NCBI GenBank assembly: GCA_031963415.1
Contig: JASSUI010000001.1
Span: 1-64,000, forward strand
DNA length: 64,000 bases
Source of the DNA: JASSUD01 sp031963415
GTDB lineage: Bacteria; Pseudomonadota; Gammaproteobacteria; Burkholderiales; Burkholderiaceae
Direction of reading: 5' to 3'
Part shown: positions 28,540-35,967 of the stretch, one piece after another
Numbering within the stretch: position 1 is the stretch's first letter
Layout of the letters: each line of letters opens with the position of its first letter
Program-made: the position numbers and the translations under genes
Notes under the pieces: model-generated
The model's input: only the letters and a program-made list of their open reading frames with translations
Database searches by the model: none
What the model was told of the DNA's origin: nothing

Positions 28540-28940
28540 GAATCTGCTTGCATTACGAAGTTATAACTGCGTTGGCGTAATTTCTCTCTCTATCACCGTG
28601 GAGTAGTGGAAGTAGATCAGACGCACAAACCTTCATTAAGGAGTTCTTAAATTCTCTCTGAGCCAGGTCGCTGCGAAGAAAAATCAGATCAAATAAAAAC
28701 ACTAGATCCTATCGGCTTAACAATACATCTCACGATGGCTATATGAACAGCCAAACGCCGCTATGCTGTTATGGATGAACAAATTTTTGGGTAGCTTGGG
28801 AAGGCAAAAGATGTAATCGGCCACTCAATAAGCGCTGAAGCTTCAGGCGACCACTTCGGTATATATCGTTTTTTGAATAAAAAATTTTCGCCAAAGCCTT
28901 TGGATGTCAGATGTCAGATAAATGAGTATGACTCTGTCAA
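28540..28940 (+). repeat. Diverged direct repeat of the miaB upstream region and start
   Basis: Matches 30629-30985 in several blocks: CTGCTTGCAT followed by GCGTTGGCGTAATTT (28543-28583, against 30633-30672), GGCAAAAGATGTAATCGGC near 28803 (against GGCAAAAGATATAATCGGC near 30736), CACTTCGGTATA near 28852 (against 30905), then the first codons of miaB. Order and orientation are the same, so this is a direct duplication that has since drifted and suffered indels. Confidence 0.7.
28873..28940 (+). pseudogene. miaB 5'-end remnant
   Basis: About 68 bases matching the first codons of miaB (30927 onward): TTGAATAAAAAATTTTCGCC here against ATGAATAAAAAAGTTTTCG there, followed by CCTTTGGATGTCAGATG and GAGTATGACTCTGTCAA against the equivalent miaB codons. 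The ATG has become TTG and a small duplication breaks the frame. It joins directly to dppF-derived sequence at about 28941. Confidence 0.75.
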
Positions 28941-29105
28941 TTATGGATGTACTTCGGCAGCATCACTGGAATCGGCCCCAAGCGAACCAGCTCCGCCCGC
29001 ACGGTCCCGCACCTACGCCGCATAAAGCGGAGAGACGAATCAGCATTCTGATTCAAGACGAATTACCCTCCCCCTCACTGCCCCTTCCGGCTGCGCCTCT
29101 CAACC
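28941..29105 (+). pseudogene. dppF 3'-end remnant
   Basis: About 165 bases matching the last part of dppF (about 27592-27786): ATGTACTTCGGCAGCATCAC against ATGTATTTCGGCAGCATCGC, then CATAAAGCGGAGAGACGAAT and CCTTCCGGCTGCGCCT. About 30 bases are deleted internally. One frame still reads PTPHKAERRISILIQDEL, like the DppF ALHKADRRVRIPIQGEL segment. It has no start, no ATPase core and drifted codons. Confidence 0.8.
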
Positions 29106-29228
29106 GGTTCAATTTTTGTGAACAAGATAATGTAGAACCACCGTGAAATACACTCTGCTCTGTCTTAACCAATCGTAGTAACTTTTATTTAAGTTCCAGC
29201 GTATACCGCAATCGCTTTGCCTACTCTT

Positions 29229-30557
29229 TCAGGACCTTCCCCGTGAGCGGCGATTTTCTCCTCCAGTTCGAGTTCCTGATTTCGACGGCACAGCCCCGTT
29301 ATTTTCAGCAGACTGGGCGAGTTCTTTTAAGTACTCAGGTGTCGCTTTTCGTTTAAGGCAATCGATTACTTCAGGATCGCCGGACTCAAGTATCTTTCGA
29401 AAGGTATTATTGCTAGATAGAAGTTCGCCCCACTCCTTTGATGAGAGTGTTTTGCTAAAGAGTTCCACCATTTGGTCTCTCTTACTGCTGCGTAATGCGC
29501 AGTGGAGGACACCTCCGTAAGCTGATTCTTGTTTCATTAACCAACAGAAATCCAGCGGACGTTTTTCTTTCATAGCTTGAATATAACGTTCAACCATTTT
29601 GGCATTGCCTCGACTAGCGGCGACATGTAATGGCGTTGCATTTAGAGAATCTTTTTCACACAAGTCCGCACCTTGTTGAGGATTAAACAAAAAATCAAGC
29701 TTGGCATCATTCACCTCTGGATCCATAGCGGCCCCATGCAATGCTCCGCCCATTATTTCTTCTTTAGCTCCATTAATAGATATTCCTTTTTTAACCAGCT
29801 CTTCCAGATGTGCTACGTTTCCATAGCGAGCTGCATAATATGTTAGGCCTCCCTTATCTTTGTAATAGAAGAATTCTCTGATTTCTAGCATGCGTTTTAA
29901 AAATCTTTTGGCTTTTGCTCTTTCTCTCTTATCGATATTTAAATCTAAATTTGAATCTAACGCTGAATCTAAATTTTGATTTGGCTTTAATTTAATATCA
30001 AAACCTTTTGATTGCATGTAAGTTCTGACGATACCTAGTCTGATATATTCATCGGGAATGAGAGAAGAGGTCTTAAATAGAGTTTCAGGATCGTCGTGGT
30101 TAACAAATCTAAGCAAATTTTCACGAAAAAAGATTTTTCTTTCATCAGAGAAAAATCTTTTTTCCTCCATATAATTTATCAATTCTCTAGTAAGCAGTCT
30201 GATATCTACCAGATCTTGCGGTTCTAAATAAGGTGTTTTTCTCGTCAACAATATTTCTAAAACCTTTCCATAGTCATATTTTTGTTGTGTTCTAGGTGAG
30301 AAAGCTTTACGTTTGAATTGTTGAAAGAGCGGATCATTTCCATATTTTTCTTCAGCGTAAGCCCAGAGGTGATTCAGTTTTTGTTTTGCTTGCCGAAGGT
30401 TTTTTTCGGAGGTGTTTTCCGAATACGTCCCTATTCCATCAATTTCTCTAGTTAGAGGAACAGGAGGAAGTTCGATCTTAAGCAGATGTCCGGATAGTGT
30501 TTCTACAAGTTGCCATTCAGCGCCAAAATCATTCCTACCAGATATAGCTCTACTCAT
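29229..30557 (-). CDS. Ankyrin-repeat protein
   Basis: A 442-residue soluble protein with no signal peptide. The N-terminal 240 residues are charged and helical with no recognised domain. Residues about 245-370 contain about three or four ankyrin-type repeats (GGLTYYAARYGNVAHLEELV, a degenerate GGALHGAAM unit, ATPLHVAASRGNAKMVERYI, and GGVLHCALRSSKRDQMVELF). It ends in a basic Arg/Ser/Gly tail. Ankyrin repeats mediate protein-protein contacts and are common among effectors of intracellular bacteria. With a type IVB-like component elsewhere in the window, an effector role is possible but unproven. It lies antisense between the dppF remnant and miaB, inside the duplicated zone. Confidence 0.8.
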   Translation of the reverse strand: MSRAISGRNDFGAEWQLVETLSGHLLKIELPPVPLTREIDGIGTYSENTSEKNLRQAKQKLNHLWAYAEEKYGNDPLFQQFKRKAFSPRTQQKYDYGKVLEILLTRKTPYLEPQDLVDIRLLTRELINYMEEKRFFSDERKIFFRENLLRFVNHDDPETLFKTSSLIPDEYIRLGIVRTYMQSKGFDIKLKPNQNLDSALDSNLDLNIDKRERAKAKRFLKRMLEIREFFYYKDKGGLTYYAARYGNVAHLEELVKKGISINGAKEEIMGGALHGAAMDPEVNDAKLDFLFNPQQGADLCEKDSLNATPLHVAASRGNAKMVERYIQAMKEKRPLDFCWLMKQESAYGGVLHCALRSSKRDQMVELFSKTLSSKEWGELLSSNNTFRKILESGDPEVIDCLKRKATPEYLKELAQSAENNGAVPSKSGTRTGGENRRSRGRS

Positions 30558-30926
30558 TTCTTAACCCCTTGTATAAGAGAACGTCTTTAATGCGGTGTAT
30601 GCTTAAATATTTATCAGTTCTACGAGAGGAGGCTGCTTGCATCGCGAAATGATATTTGCGCTGGCGTAATTTGCGGCATACTACGACCAGACGCCGCTGT
30701 TGTTAGCGATAAACAAGTTTTCAGCCAGTGCGGAAAGGCAAAAGATATAATCGGCAGCTTAGAAAATACTGAATTAGGCGCGAGAAGCTGTTCGGAAATT
30801 GCCTCAAGGCCGCCTCTGCTTTATGCAGCGCATGTTTAACTTATCTCATACTGAACGATTGATTAACCTGATTTTTATTGAAACAGATCAATTGATTCAG
30901 GCAATCACTTCGGTATACCTCGCTTT
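30558..30926. other. Intergenic region between ankyrin gene and miaB
   Basis: About 370 bp with no gene. It contains the partner (30629-30926) of the diverged direct repeat at 28540-28872 and must hold the divergent promoters of the ankyrin gene and miaB. No promoter box is clear. Confidence 0.6.
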
Positions 30927-32306
30927 ATGAATAAAAAAGTTTTCGTCAAAACCTTTGGCTGTCAGATGAATGAATACGACTCTGACAAAATGATCGATGT
31001 CTTAGCACAAGCAGATAATTTCTCTCAGACTGAGGTCGTGCAAGACGCGGATATTATTCTGTTTAATACTTGCTCGGTCCGTGAGAAAGCGCAAGAAAAG
31101 CTGTTTTCTGATCTCGGTCGAGTACGCGCGCTGAAGGAACAAAACCCTAATTTAGTCATCGGCGTGGGTGGCTGTGTCGCTAGCCAGGAAGGGGCAGCAA
31201 TTATGACGCGCGCGCCTTATGTGGATGTGGTGTTCGGCCCGCAGACTTTGCATCGATTACCTGCGCTAGTTGAAGAGCGACGTCGCACAGGCCGGGCTCA
31301 AGTTGATATTTCTTTTCCTGAAATTGAAAAATTTGACCATTTACCAGCGCCTCGTACCGAAGGCCCTAGTGCTTTTGTGTCGATTATGGAAGGTTGCAGT
31401 AAATATTGCAGTTATTGCGTCGTCCCTTATACCCGTGGTGAGGAAGTTTCGCGGCCACTTGATGACATATTGACTGAGGTCGCCTGTCTAGCCGAACAAA
31501 ACGTACGTGAAGTGACGCTGCTTGGGCAAAATGTGAACGGCTATCGCGGCGTTTTCTCTAAACAATCAAGCAGTGAGGATGCCGAGCAAATCGCCGATTT
31601 TGCAACGCTTATTGAATGCGTGGCTGAGATTCCTGGGATTGAACGTATTCGTTTTACGACTTCCCATCCAAAGGAATTTAATCAGCGCTTAATTGATACT
31701 TATGCTCGCGTGCCTAAGCTAGCTAACCACTTGCATTTACCTGTGCAGCACGGCTCTGATCGCATTCTGGCAGCGATGAAACGCGGCTATACGGTGCTTG
31801 AGTACAAATCCATCGTGCGCCGGCTACGTGCTATTCGCCCTGATATTTCTTTGTCGACTGACTTTATTGTTGGCTTTCCAGGCGAGACTGATGACGATTT
31901 CAATAAGCTGATGGATTTAGTTGACACTATTGGCTACGACGCAAGTTTTTCTTTTATTTATAGCCCTCGCCCTGGCACGCCGGCTGCTAACTTAGTTGAC
32001 GAAACCCCACACGACGTTAAACTTGCACGACTACATCGTTTGCAAGCAGCGCTTGAGGCCAATGAAAAGAAAATCAGCAATTCGATGATAGGTAGTATTG
32101 AGTCTGTACTAGTCGAAGGACCTTCGCGCAAAAATGCGGATGAGCTATGCGGACGCACTGAAAATAATCGTGTGGTTAATTTCTTTGTTCCAGCTGCGCA
32201 GCAAGCTCGCTTAATTGGGCAATTGATTGATGTAAAAATCGAAAAAGCTTATGCCCACTCCTTGGGTGGTTCATTGGTCATCGCTGACGAGCCCCTTAAC
32301 GCCTAA
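30927..32306 (+). CDS. miaB: tRNA-2-methylthio-N6-dimethylallyladenosine synthase
   Basis: A radical-SAM methylthiotransferase that adds a methylthio group to i6A37 of tRNAs. The 459-residue protein keeps all six cluster cysteines: Cys12, Cys49 and Cys83 for the auxiliary 4Fe-4S cluster, and Cys157, Cys161 and Cys164 (CSKYCSYC) for the radical-SAM cluster. The N-terminal UPF0004 domain is followed by the radical-SAM barrel and a C-terminal TRAM domain (about 380-450). It begins the housekeeping run miaB-ybeZ-ybeY-corC-lnt, with ybeZ 33 bp downstream. A decayed copy of its first codons lies 2 kb upstream. Confidence 0.97.
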   Translation: MNKKVFVKTFGCQMNEYDSDKMIDVLAQADNFSQTEVVQDADIILFNTCSVREKAQEKLFSDLGRVRALKEQNPNLVIGVGGCVASQEGAAIMTRAPYVDVVFGPQTLHRLPALVEERRRTGRAQVDISFPEIEKFDHLPAPRTEGPSAFVSIMEGCSKYCSYCVVPYTRGEEVSRPLDDILTEVACLAEQNVREVTLLGQNVNGYRGVFSKQSSSEDAEQIADFATLIECVAEIPGIERIRFTTSHPKEFNQRLIDTYARVPKLANHLHLPVQHGSDRILAAMKRGYTVLEYKSIVRRLRAIRPDISLSTDFIVGFPGETDDDFNKLMDLVDTIGYDASFSFIYSPRPGTPAANLVDETPHDVKLARLHRLQAALEANEKKISNSMIGSIESVLVEGPSRKNADELCGRTENNRVVNFFVPAAQQARLIGQLIDVKIEKAYAHSLGGSLVIADEPLNA

Positions 32307-32339
32307 ATAAACTCTTATTCACTGAGACGAAATATCACT

Positions 32340-33467
32340 TTGTCAACGCTTAAAAAAACTTCCAAAACTTCTTCGAAGAAGGCCATTACCAGCCGCAGGG
32401 CAAGAAATACCGACGCAGGCAATACTTCAATGTCGCAAACGTCATCAAAGTCAGCTGTGGCCTCTTTGATTTTTACGGCTCCACAACAAAGCAATGTGCA
32501 GCTGGCTAATTTGTGCGGCCCACTTGATGAAAACTTACGCCAAATTGAGCAAGCGCTTGATGTCACCATAAGTCGGCGAGGCCATCGAATTAGCGTGCAA
32601 GGTCAATATGCACCGCTTGCGCTCGCCGCACTTGAAAAATTCTATAAGCAAGCCGCACATCCGCTATCGCTTGATGATATTCAGTTTGAATTGGTGGAAG
32701 CGCGCCAAGCGCAGCGTGCAGCTAGCGAAAATACAGAAGCTCAAACAACAGTACGGCTACTTGCTGATGAGGCCGAAGAACAAGCAGCGCCCACCCTTTA
32801 TACTCGTCGCCCCGATTTACGTGGACGCACGCCGATGCAACGTGCGTATCTGAAAAATATTCTTGCGCACGATATTACCTTTGGCGCAGGGCCAGCCGGT
32901 ACTGGGAAAACTTATTTAGCCGTAGCTTGTGCGGTAGATGCACTAGAACGCGATCAAGTCAAACGCATTGTGTTAACGCGCCCAGCAGTTGAAGCTGGCG
33001 AGCGTTTAGGTTTTTTACCGGGTGACTTGAGTCAAAAAGTGGATCCTTATTTACGCCCGCTCTACGATGCGCTTTATGATTTACTTGGGTTTGATAAAAC
33101 AAATAAGCTTTTTGAGAGACAAACCATTGAAATCGCCCCGCTCGCTTATATGCGGGGGCGTACGTTAAATCATGCTTTTATTATTCTTGATGAAGCCCAA
33201 AACACAACGCCTGAACAAATGAAGATGTTCCTCACGCGCATTGGCTTTGGTTCAAAAGCTGTGATTACCGGTGATATCACCCAAGTTGATCTACCACGCG
33301 CGCAAAAAAGTGGCCTTGGCGAAGCCCTTAACATCCTCTCTGGTATACGTGGCATTGCGGTCACTCATTTCAGTAGCGCTGATGTGGTACGCCATCCATT
33401 AGTTGCCCGCATTGTTGAAGCCTACGCGGCCCATACACAACAAACCAATCTGCAAACTCAAAGATGA
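32340..33467 (+). CDS. ybeZ: PhoH-family ATPase (YbeZ)
   Basis: A PhoH-like P-loop ATPase encoded next to ybeY and thought to act with it in RNA/ribosome quality control. The protein has an N-terminal RNA-binding-like region (LANLCGPLDENLRQIEQAL), Walker A GPAGTGKTYLAVACA (about residues 183-197), the conserved TRPAVEAGERLGFLPGD, and Walker B FIILDEAQNTTPEQM. The 375-residue form uses TTG 32340 as start. Its first 30 residues are Lys/Ser/Thr-rich and unlike relatives, so an in-frame ATG at 32430 (MSQTSSKSAVASLIF) may be the real start. Its stop overlaps the ybeY ATG by 4 bp. Confidence 0.93.
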   Translation: MSTLKKTSKTSSKKAITSRRARNTDAGNTSMSQTSSKSAVASLIFTAPQQSNVQLANLCGPLDENLRQIEQALDVTISRRGHRISVQGQYAPLALAALEKFYKQAAHPLSLDDIQFELVEARQAQRAASENTEAQTTVRLLADEAEEQAAPTLYTRRPDLRGRTPMQRAYLKNILAHDITFGAGPAGTGKTYLAVACAVDALERDQVKRIVLTRPAVEAGERLGFLPGDLSQKVDPYLRPLYDALYDLLGFDKTNKLFERQTIEIAPLAYMRGRTLNHAFIILDEAQNTTPEQMKMFLTRIGFGSKAVITGDITQVDLPRAQKSGLGEALNILSGIRGIAVTHFSSADVVRHPLVARIVEAYAAHTQQTNLQTQR

Positions 33468-33928
33468 AGCATCCTCCCCGTCTAGCGCTAACCGTACAAT
33501 ACACGGCTCATTTTCCCGTGCACAAAGCACTGCTCTCACGCATGACGCTTAGACGCTGGATTAAAGCTGCGCTCGCGCAAGATGCTCAATTCACACTGCG
33601 TCTTGTTGGTGAACGCGAAGGCACGAGACTCAATAGAACTTATCGAGGTAAAACAGCTGCGACAAACGTGCTGACTTTTAATTACCCACTCGATGAAAAT
33701 GGACGCGTACATAGCGATATCATTTTATGCTGCCCCGTTGTCGAGGCTGAAGCGCAACAACAAAATAAAAGCTTAGACGCTCACTACGCCCATCTGATTG
33801 TGCATGGCGTGCTACACGCACAAGGTTATGATCATGAAGAAGACATGGCCGCGCAAGAAATGGAAGCGCTCGAAATAGATATCCTAGCTAAGCTAGGTTT
33901 TGCTAATCCTTATAAACAAGATGAATGA
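33464..33928 (+). CDS. ybeY: Endoribonuclease YbeY
   Basis: YbeY is a zinc-dependent single-strand endoribonuclease needed for 16S rRNA 3'-end maturation and ribosome quality control. The 154-residue product has the invariant metal motif HGVLHAQGYDHE with His114, His118 and His124, and the upstream conserved LNRTYRGKTAATNVLTF. It starts at ATG 33464 inside the last codons of ybeZ and overlaps the corC start by 8 bp, so ybeZ-ybeY-corC is a tightly coupled unit. Confidence 0.95.
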   Translation: MKHPPRLALTVQYTAHFPVHKALLSRMTLRRWIKAALAQDAQFTLRLVGEREGTRLNRTYRGKTAATNVLTFNYPLDENGRVHSDIILCCPVVEAEAQQQNKSLDAHYAHLIVHGVLHAQGYDHEEDMAAQEMEALEIDILAKLGFANPYKQDE

Positions 33929-34808
33929 ACCGTACCCCAAACACAAAATAGCTGAACGACCCCGCTCACTCCTTGAGCGTTTAACCAATCTAATCTCACC
34001 TGAACCTGAGTCACGCAGCGAGTTACTCGAAATGCTGCAAGAGGCACACAGCCGTAATTTAATTGAGGCTGATTCGCTTGCGATGATTGAAGGTGTTTTT
34101 CAAATGGCTGATTTATGCGCGCGCGACATTATGGTGCCGCGTGCCCAAATTAATGCCGTCAATATTGCCGATAGCCCCGAGACTTTATTGCCGTTCGTGC
34201 TGGACAACGCACATTCTCGTTACCCAGTTTATGATGGCAATCGAGATAATGTCATCGGTATTTTGCTTGCCAAAGATTTACTGCGCTTTTATGCGGAAAA
34301 AGACTGCGATATACGCGACTTGTTAAGGCCCGCGATCTTCATTCCCGAATCAAAACGTTTAAATACGTTGCTGCACGATTTTCGTGTCAATCACAACCAC
34401 ATCGCGATCGTGGTTGACGAATATGGTGGTGTAGCAGGACTGGTGACGATTGAAGATGTACTAGAACAGATCGTTGGCGACATCGAGGATGAATATGATT
34501 TTGATGAGGACGAAGACAATATCATTTGCCTACCCGATGGTTACTATCGAACCCGTGCGCTGACAGAAATTGAACAATTCAACGAAGTTTTTGGTACCGA
34601 TTACAGCAGCGATGAAGCAGATACTATTGGCGGCTTTGTGATTCAACATTTCGGGCATGTGCCGCATCGGGGCGAAAAAGTCAAAATTGGGGATTTAACG
34701 TTTGAAATTCTGCGCAGCGATGCGCGACAAATTCATATGCTGCTCGTGCATCGGGATTTAAATGAAACGTCTAATCAAACTAACTCGCATGAATTATTAG
34801 AAAGTTGA
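33921..34808 (+). CDS. corC: CBS-domain protein CorC/HlyC family
   Basis: A cytosolic protein of the CorC/YbeX family with two CBS domains (about residues 60-180) and a C-terminal CorC_HlyC domain (about 200-280). It is linked to magnesium/cobalt efflux and ribosome homeostasis. Motifs include RDIMVPRAQINAVN, VIGILLAKDLLRFY, HIAIVVDEYGGVAGLVTIED and ADTIGGFVIQHFGHVP. The frame is open from 33900, but ATG 33921 (MNEPYPKHKIAERPRS) is the conserved start, giving 295 aa. In Burkholderia the next gene is lnt; here a toxin/antitoxin pair intervenes. Confidence 0.93.
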   Translation: MNEPYPKHKIAERPRSLLERLTNLISPEPESRSELLEMLQEAHSRNLIEADSLAMIEGVFQMADLCARDIMVPRAQINAVNIADSPETLLPFVLDNAHSRYPVYDGNRDNVIGILLAKDLLRFYAEKDCDIRDLLRPAIFIPESKRLNTLLHDFRVNHNHIAIVVDEYGGVAGLVTIEDVLEQIVGDIEDEYDFDEDEDNIICLPDGYYRTRALTEIEQFNEVFGTDYSSDEADTIGGFVIQHFGHVPHRGEKVKIGDLTFEILRSDARQIHMLLVHRDLNETSNQTNSHELLES

Positions 34809-34901
34809 CCATAAATATGTGACCACGTTGAACTATCATAAGCCAGTCTTCTATATGATGAAATGCTGCCGAGGCCCAAAAATACGTTGGAGCAAAACTT
34901 C

Positions 34902-35198
34902 ATGAATCCTCACAGTCAAGAATTCTTAAAGCAGCTAGCAAGCAAATATATTTGGTGGAAAACACCTGACGAAGCAGTAGCTATGCCACAGCGCGTCATC
35001 GCACAGGTTATGAACATAGGTGATTTCAAGGACGTTCAAAACCTAGCCGCTGAGGTTGGCGATGATACGCTGCGCGAGGTCTTATCACATGCCGAAGCTG
35101 GACAGTTTAATGCACGCTCATGGGCGTATTGGCATTACCGCCTGGGCCTTGCCAAGGTGGATGAAGTCCCTGCACTGCCTGTAAGGAGGTTTGGGTGA
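34902..35198 (+). CDS. Antitoxin-like partner of AbiEii-type nucleotidyltransferase
   Basis: A 98-residue soluble protein starting at ATG 34902 (MNPHSQEFLKQLASKYIWW); an open frame upstream to 34863 is less likely. It contains the segment MPQRVIAQVMNIGDFKDVQ and a closing WAYWHYRLGLAKVDEVPALP, a pattern I associate with small proteins encoded just before AbiEii/DUF1814 nucleotidyltransferases. Its TGA overlaps the GTG of the next gene and a perfect Shine-Dalgarno lies within its 3' end, so the pair is co-translated. The antitoxin role is inferred from context. Confidence 0.7.
   Translation: MNPHSQEFLKQLASKYIWWKTPDEAVAMPQRVIAQVMNIGDFKDVQNLAAEVGDDTLREVLSHAEAGQFNARSWAYWHYRLGLAKVDEVPALPVRRFG
35183..35190 (+). 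promoter_or_regulatory. Strong Shine-Dalgarno for the toxin-like gene
   Basis: AAGGAGGT is fully complementary to the 16S rRNA 3' end and sits 4 bases before the GTG at 35195, inside the end of the upstream gene. It decides the start of the nucleotidyltransferase gene; the later in-frame ATG at 35219 would be 28 bases away. Confidence 0.75.
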
Positions 35199-35872
35199 TA
35201 CGCACATTTAAGCCATATATGAACATATTGCCTGCGGCGCAGCAACGCCTATGGCCAGAGTTAAGTAAAGCAGCTGATCTTGGATTTGTCTTATATGGAG
35301 GCACGGCTATCGCATTAAGGTTAGGTCATAGAACATCAGTCGACTTCGATTTTTTTTCTAAAAAACCACTTAATCGCGATTTGATCAACGCAGCTTTTCC
35401 TTTTCTCAGACAATCAACAACTCTGCAAGATGAGAAAAATGCTTGGAGCCTATCAGTGCCTTACGGAGATTCAGAGCACAGCCACGTTAAGATCTCTTTT
35501 TTTGGCACAATTGGCTTTGGTCGAGTGGGCGAACCAAGCTTCACTGAAGATTACGTCTTACAGGTCGCCTCCCTCGATGATCTGATGGCAACTAAAGTGA
35601 AGGTCGTTCTCCAACGCGCTGAAGCCAAAGATTACCAAGATATTGCAGCAATGATTAATGCTGGGGTAAGCCTACCACATGGACTTGCTGCTGCCTGCGC
35701 ATTTTTTGGTCCTAATTTTCAGCCAAACGAGAGTTTGAAAGCACTGGTTTATTTTGGCGATGGAGATTTGAAAGCGCTGACGCAAGACGAGAAAAACATA
35801 CTTGTAAACGCAGTAGAGGACATACGCAGTCTACCTACTATTAATCTTCTCTCAAAAGAATTAGTGGGCTAA
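35195..35872 (+). CDS. AbiEii/AbiGii-type nucleotidyltransferase toxin
   Basis: A 225-residue protein of the AbiEii/DUF1814 nucleotidyltransferase family. The catalytic pattern is intact: Gly35-Gly36 in LYGGTAIALRLGHRTSVDFD, with the metal-binding Asp50 and Asp52, and a downstream basic/acidic helix with LDDLMATKVKVVLQRAEAKD. Family members act as toxins of type IV systems or abortive-infection modules by modifying tRNA or other substrates. The start is GTG 35195. The upstream 98-residue gene is the presumed partner. The pair interrupts corC-lnt, adjacent in Burkholderia, which points to acquisition. Confidence 0.82.
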   Translation: MIRTFKPYMNILPAAQQRLWPELSKAADLGFVLYGGTAIALRLGHRTSVDFDFFSKKPLNRDLINAAFPFLRQSTTLQDEKNAWSLSVPYGDSEHSHVKISFFGTIGFGRVGEPSFTEDYVLQVASLDDLMATKVKVVLQRAEAKDYQDIAAMINAGVSLPHGLAAACAFFGPNFQPNESLKALVYFGDGDLKALTQDEKNILVNAVEDIRSLPTINLLSKELVG

Positions 35873-35967
35873 ATCAAATCAAGCAGCTGTCCGCAAAAAT
35901 ATATAACTTATGCCAATAAACATGCGTATAAGCAAGTCTAGATTTGGCAAAACTTGTTCTCACACCC

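Larger units (their letters stand above)
28469..29228. other. Gene-poor region made of decayed duplicated sequence
   Basis: About 760 bp without an intact gene. 28540-28872 resembles the region upstream of miaB (30629-30926), 28873-28940 the start of miaB, and 28941-29105 the end of dppF. The remaining bases, 29106-29228, show nothing recognisable. Confidence 0.7.

Noticed and set aside
28922..29146. A 74-codon plus-strand ORF as a real gene
   Set aside because: Its sequence is explained by drifted miaB-start and dppF-end fragments; it has no ribosome-binding site and no protein features.
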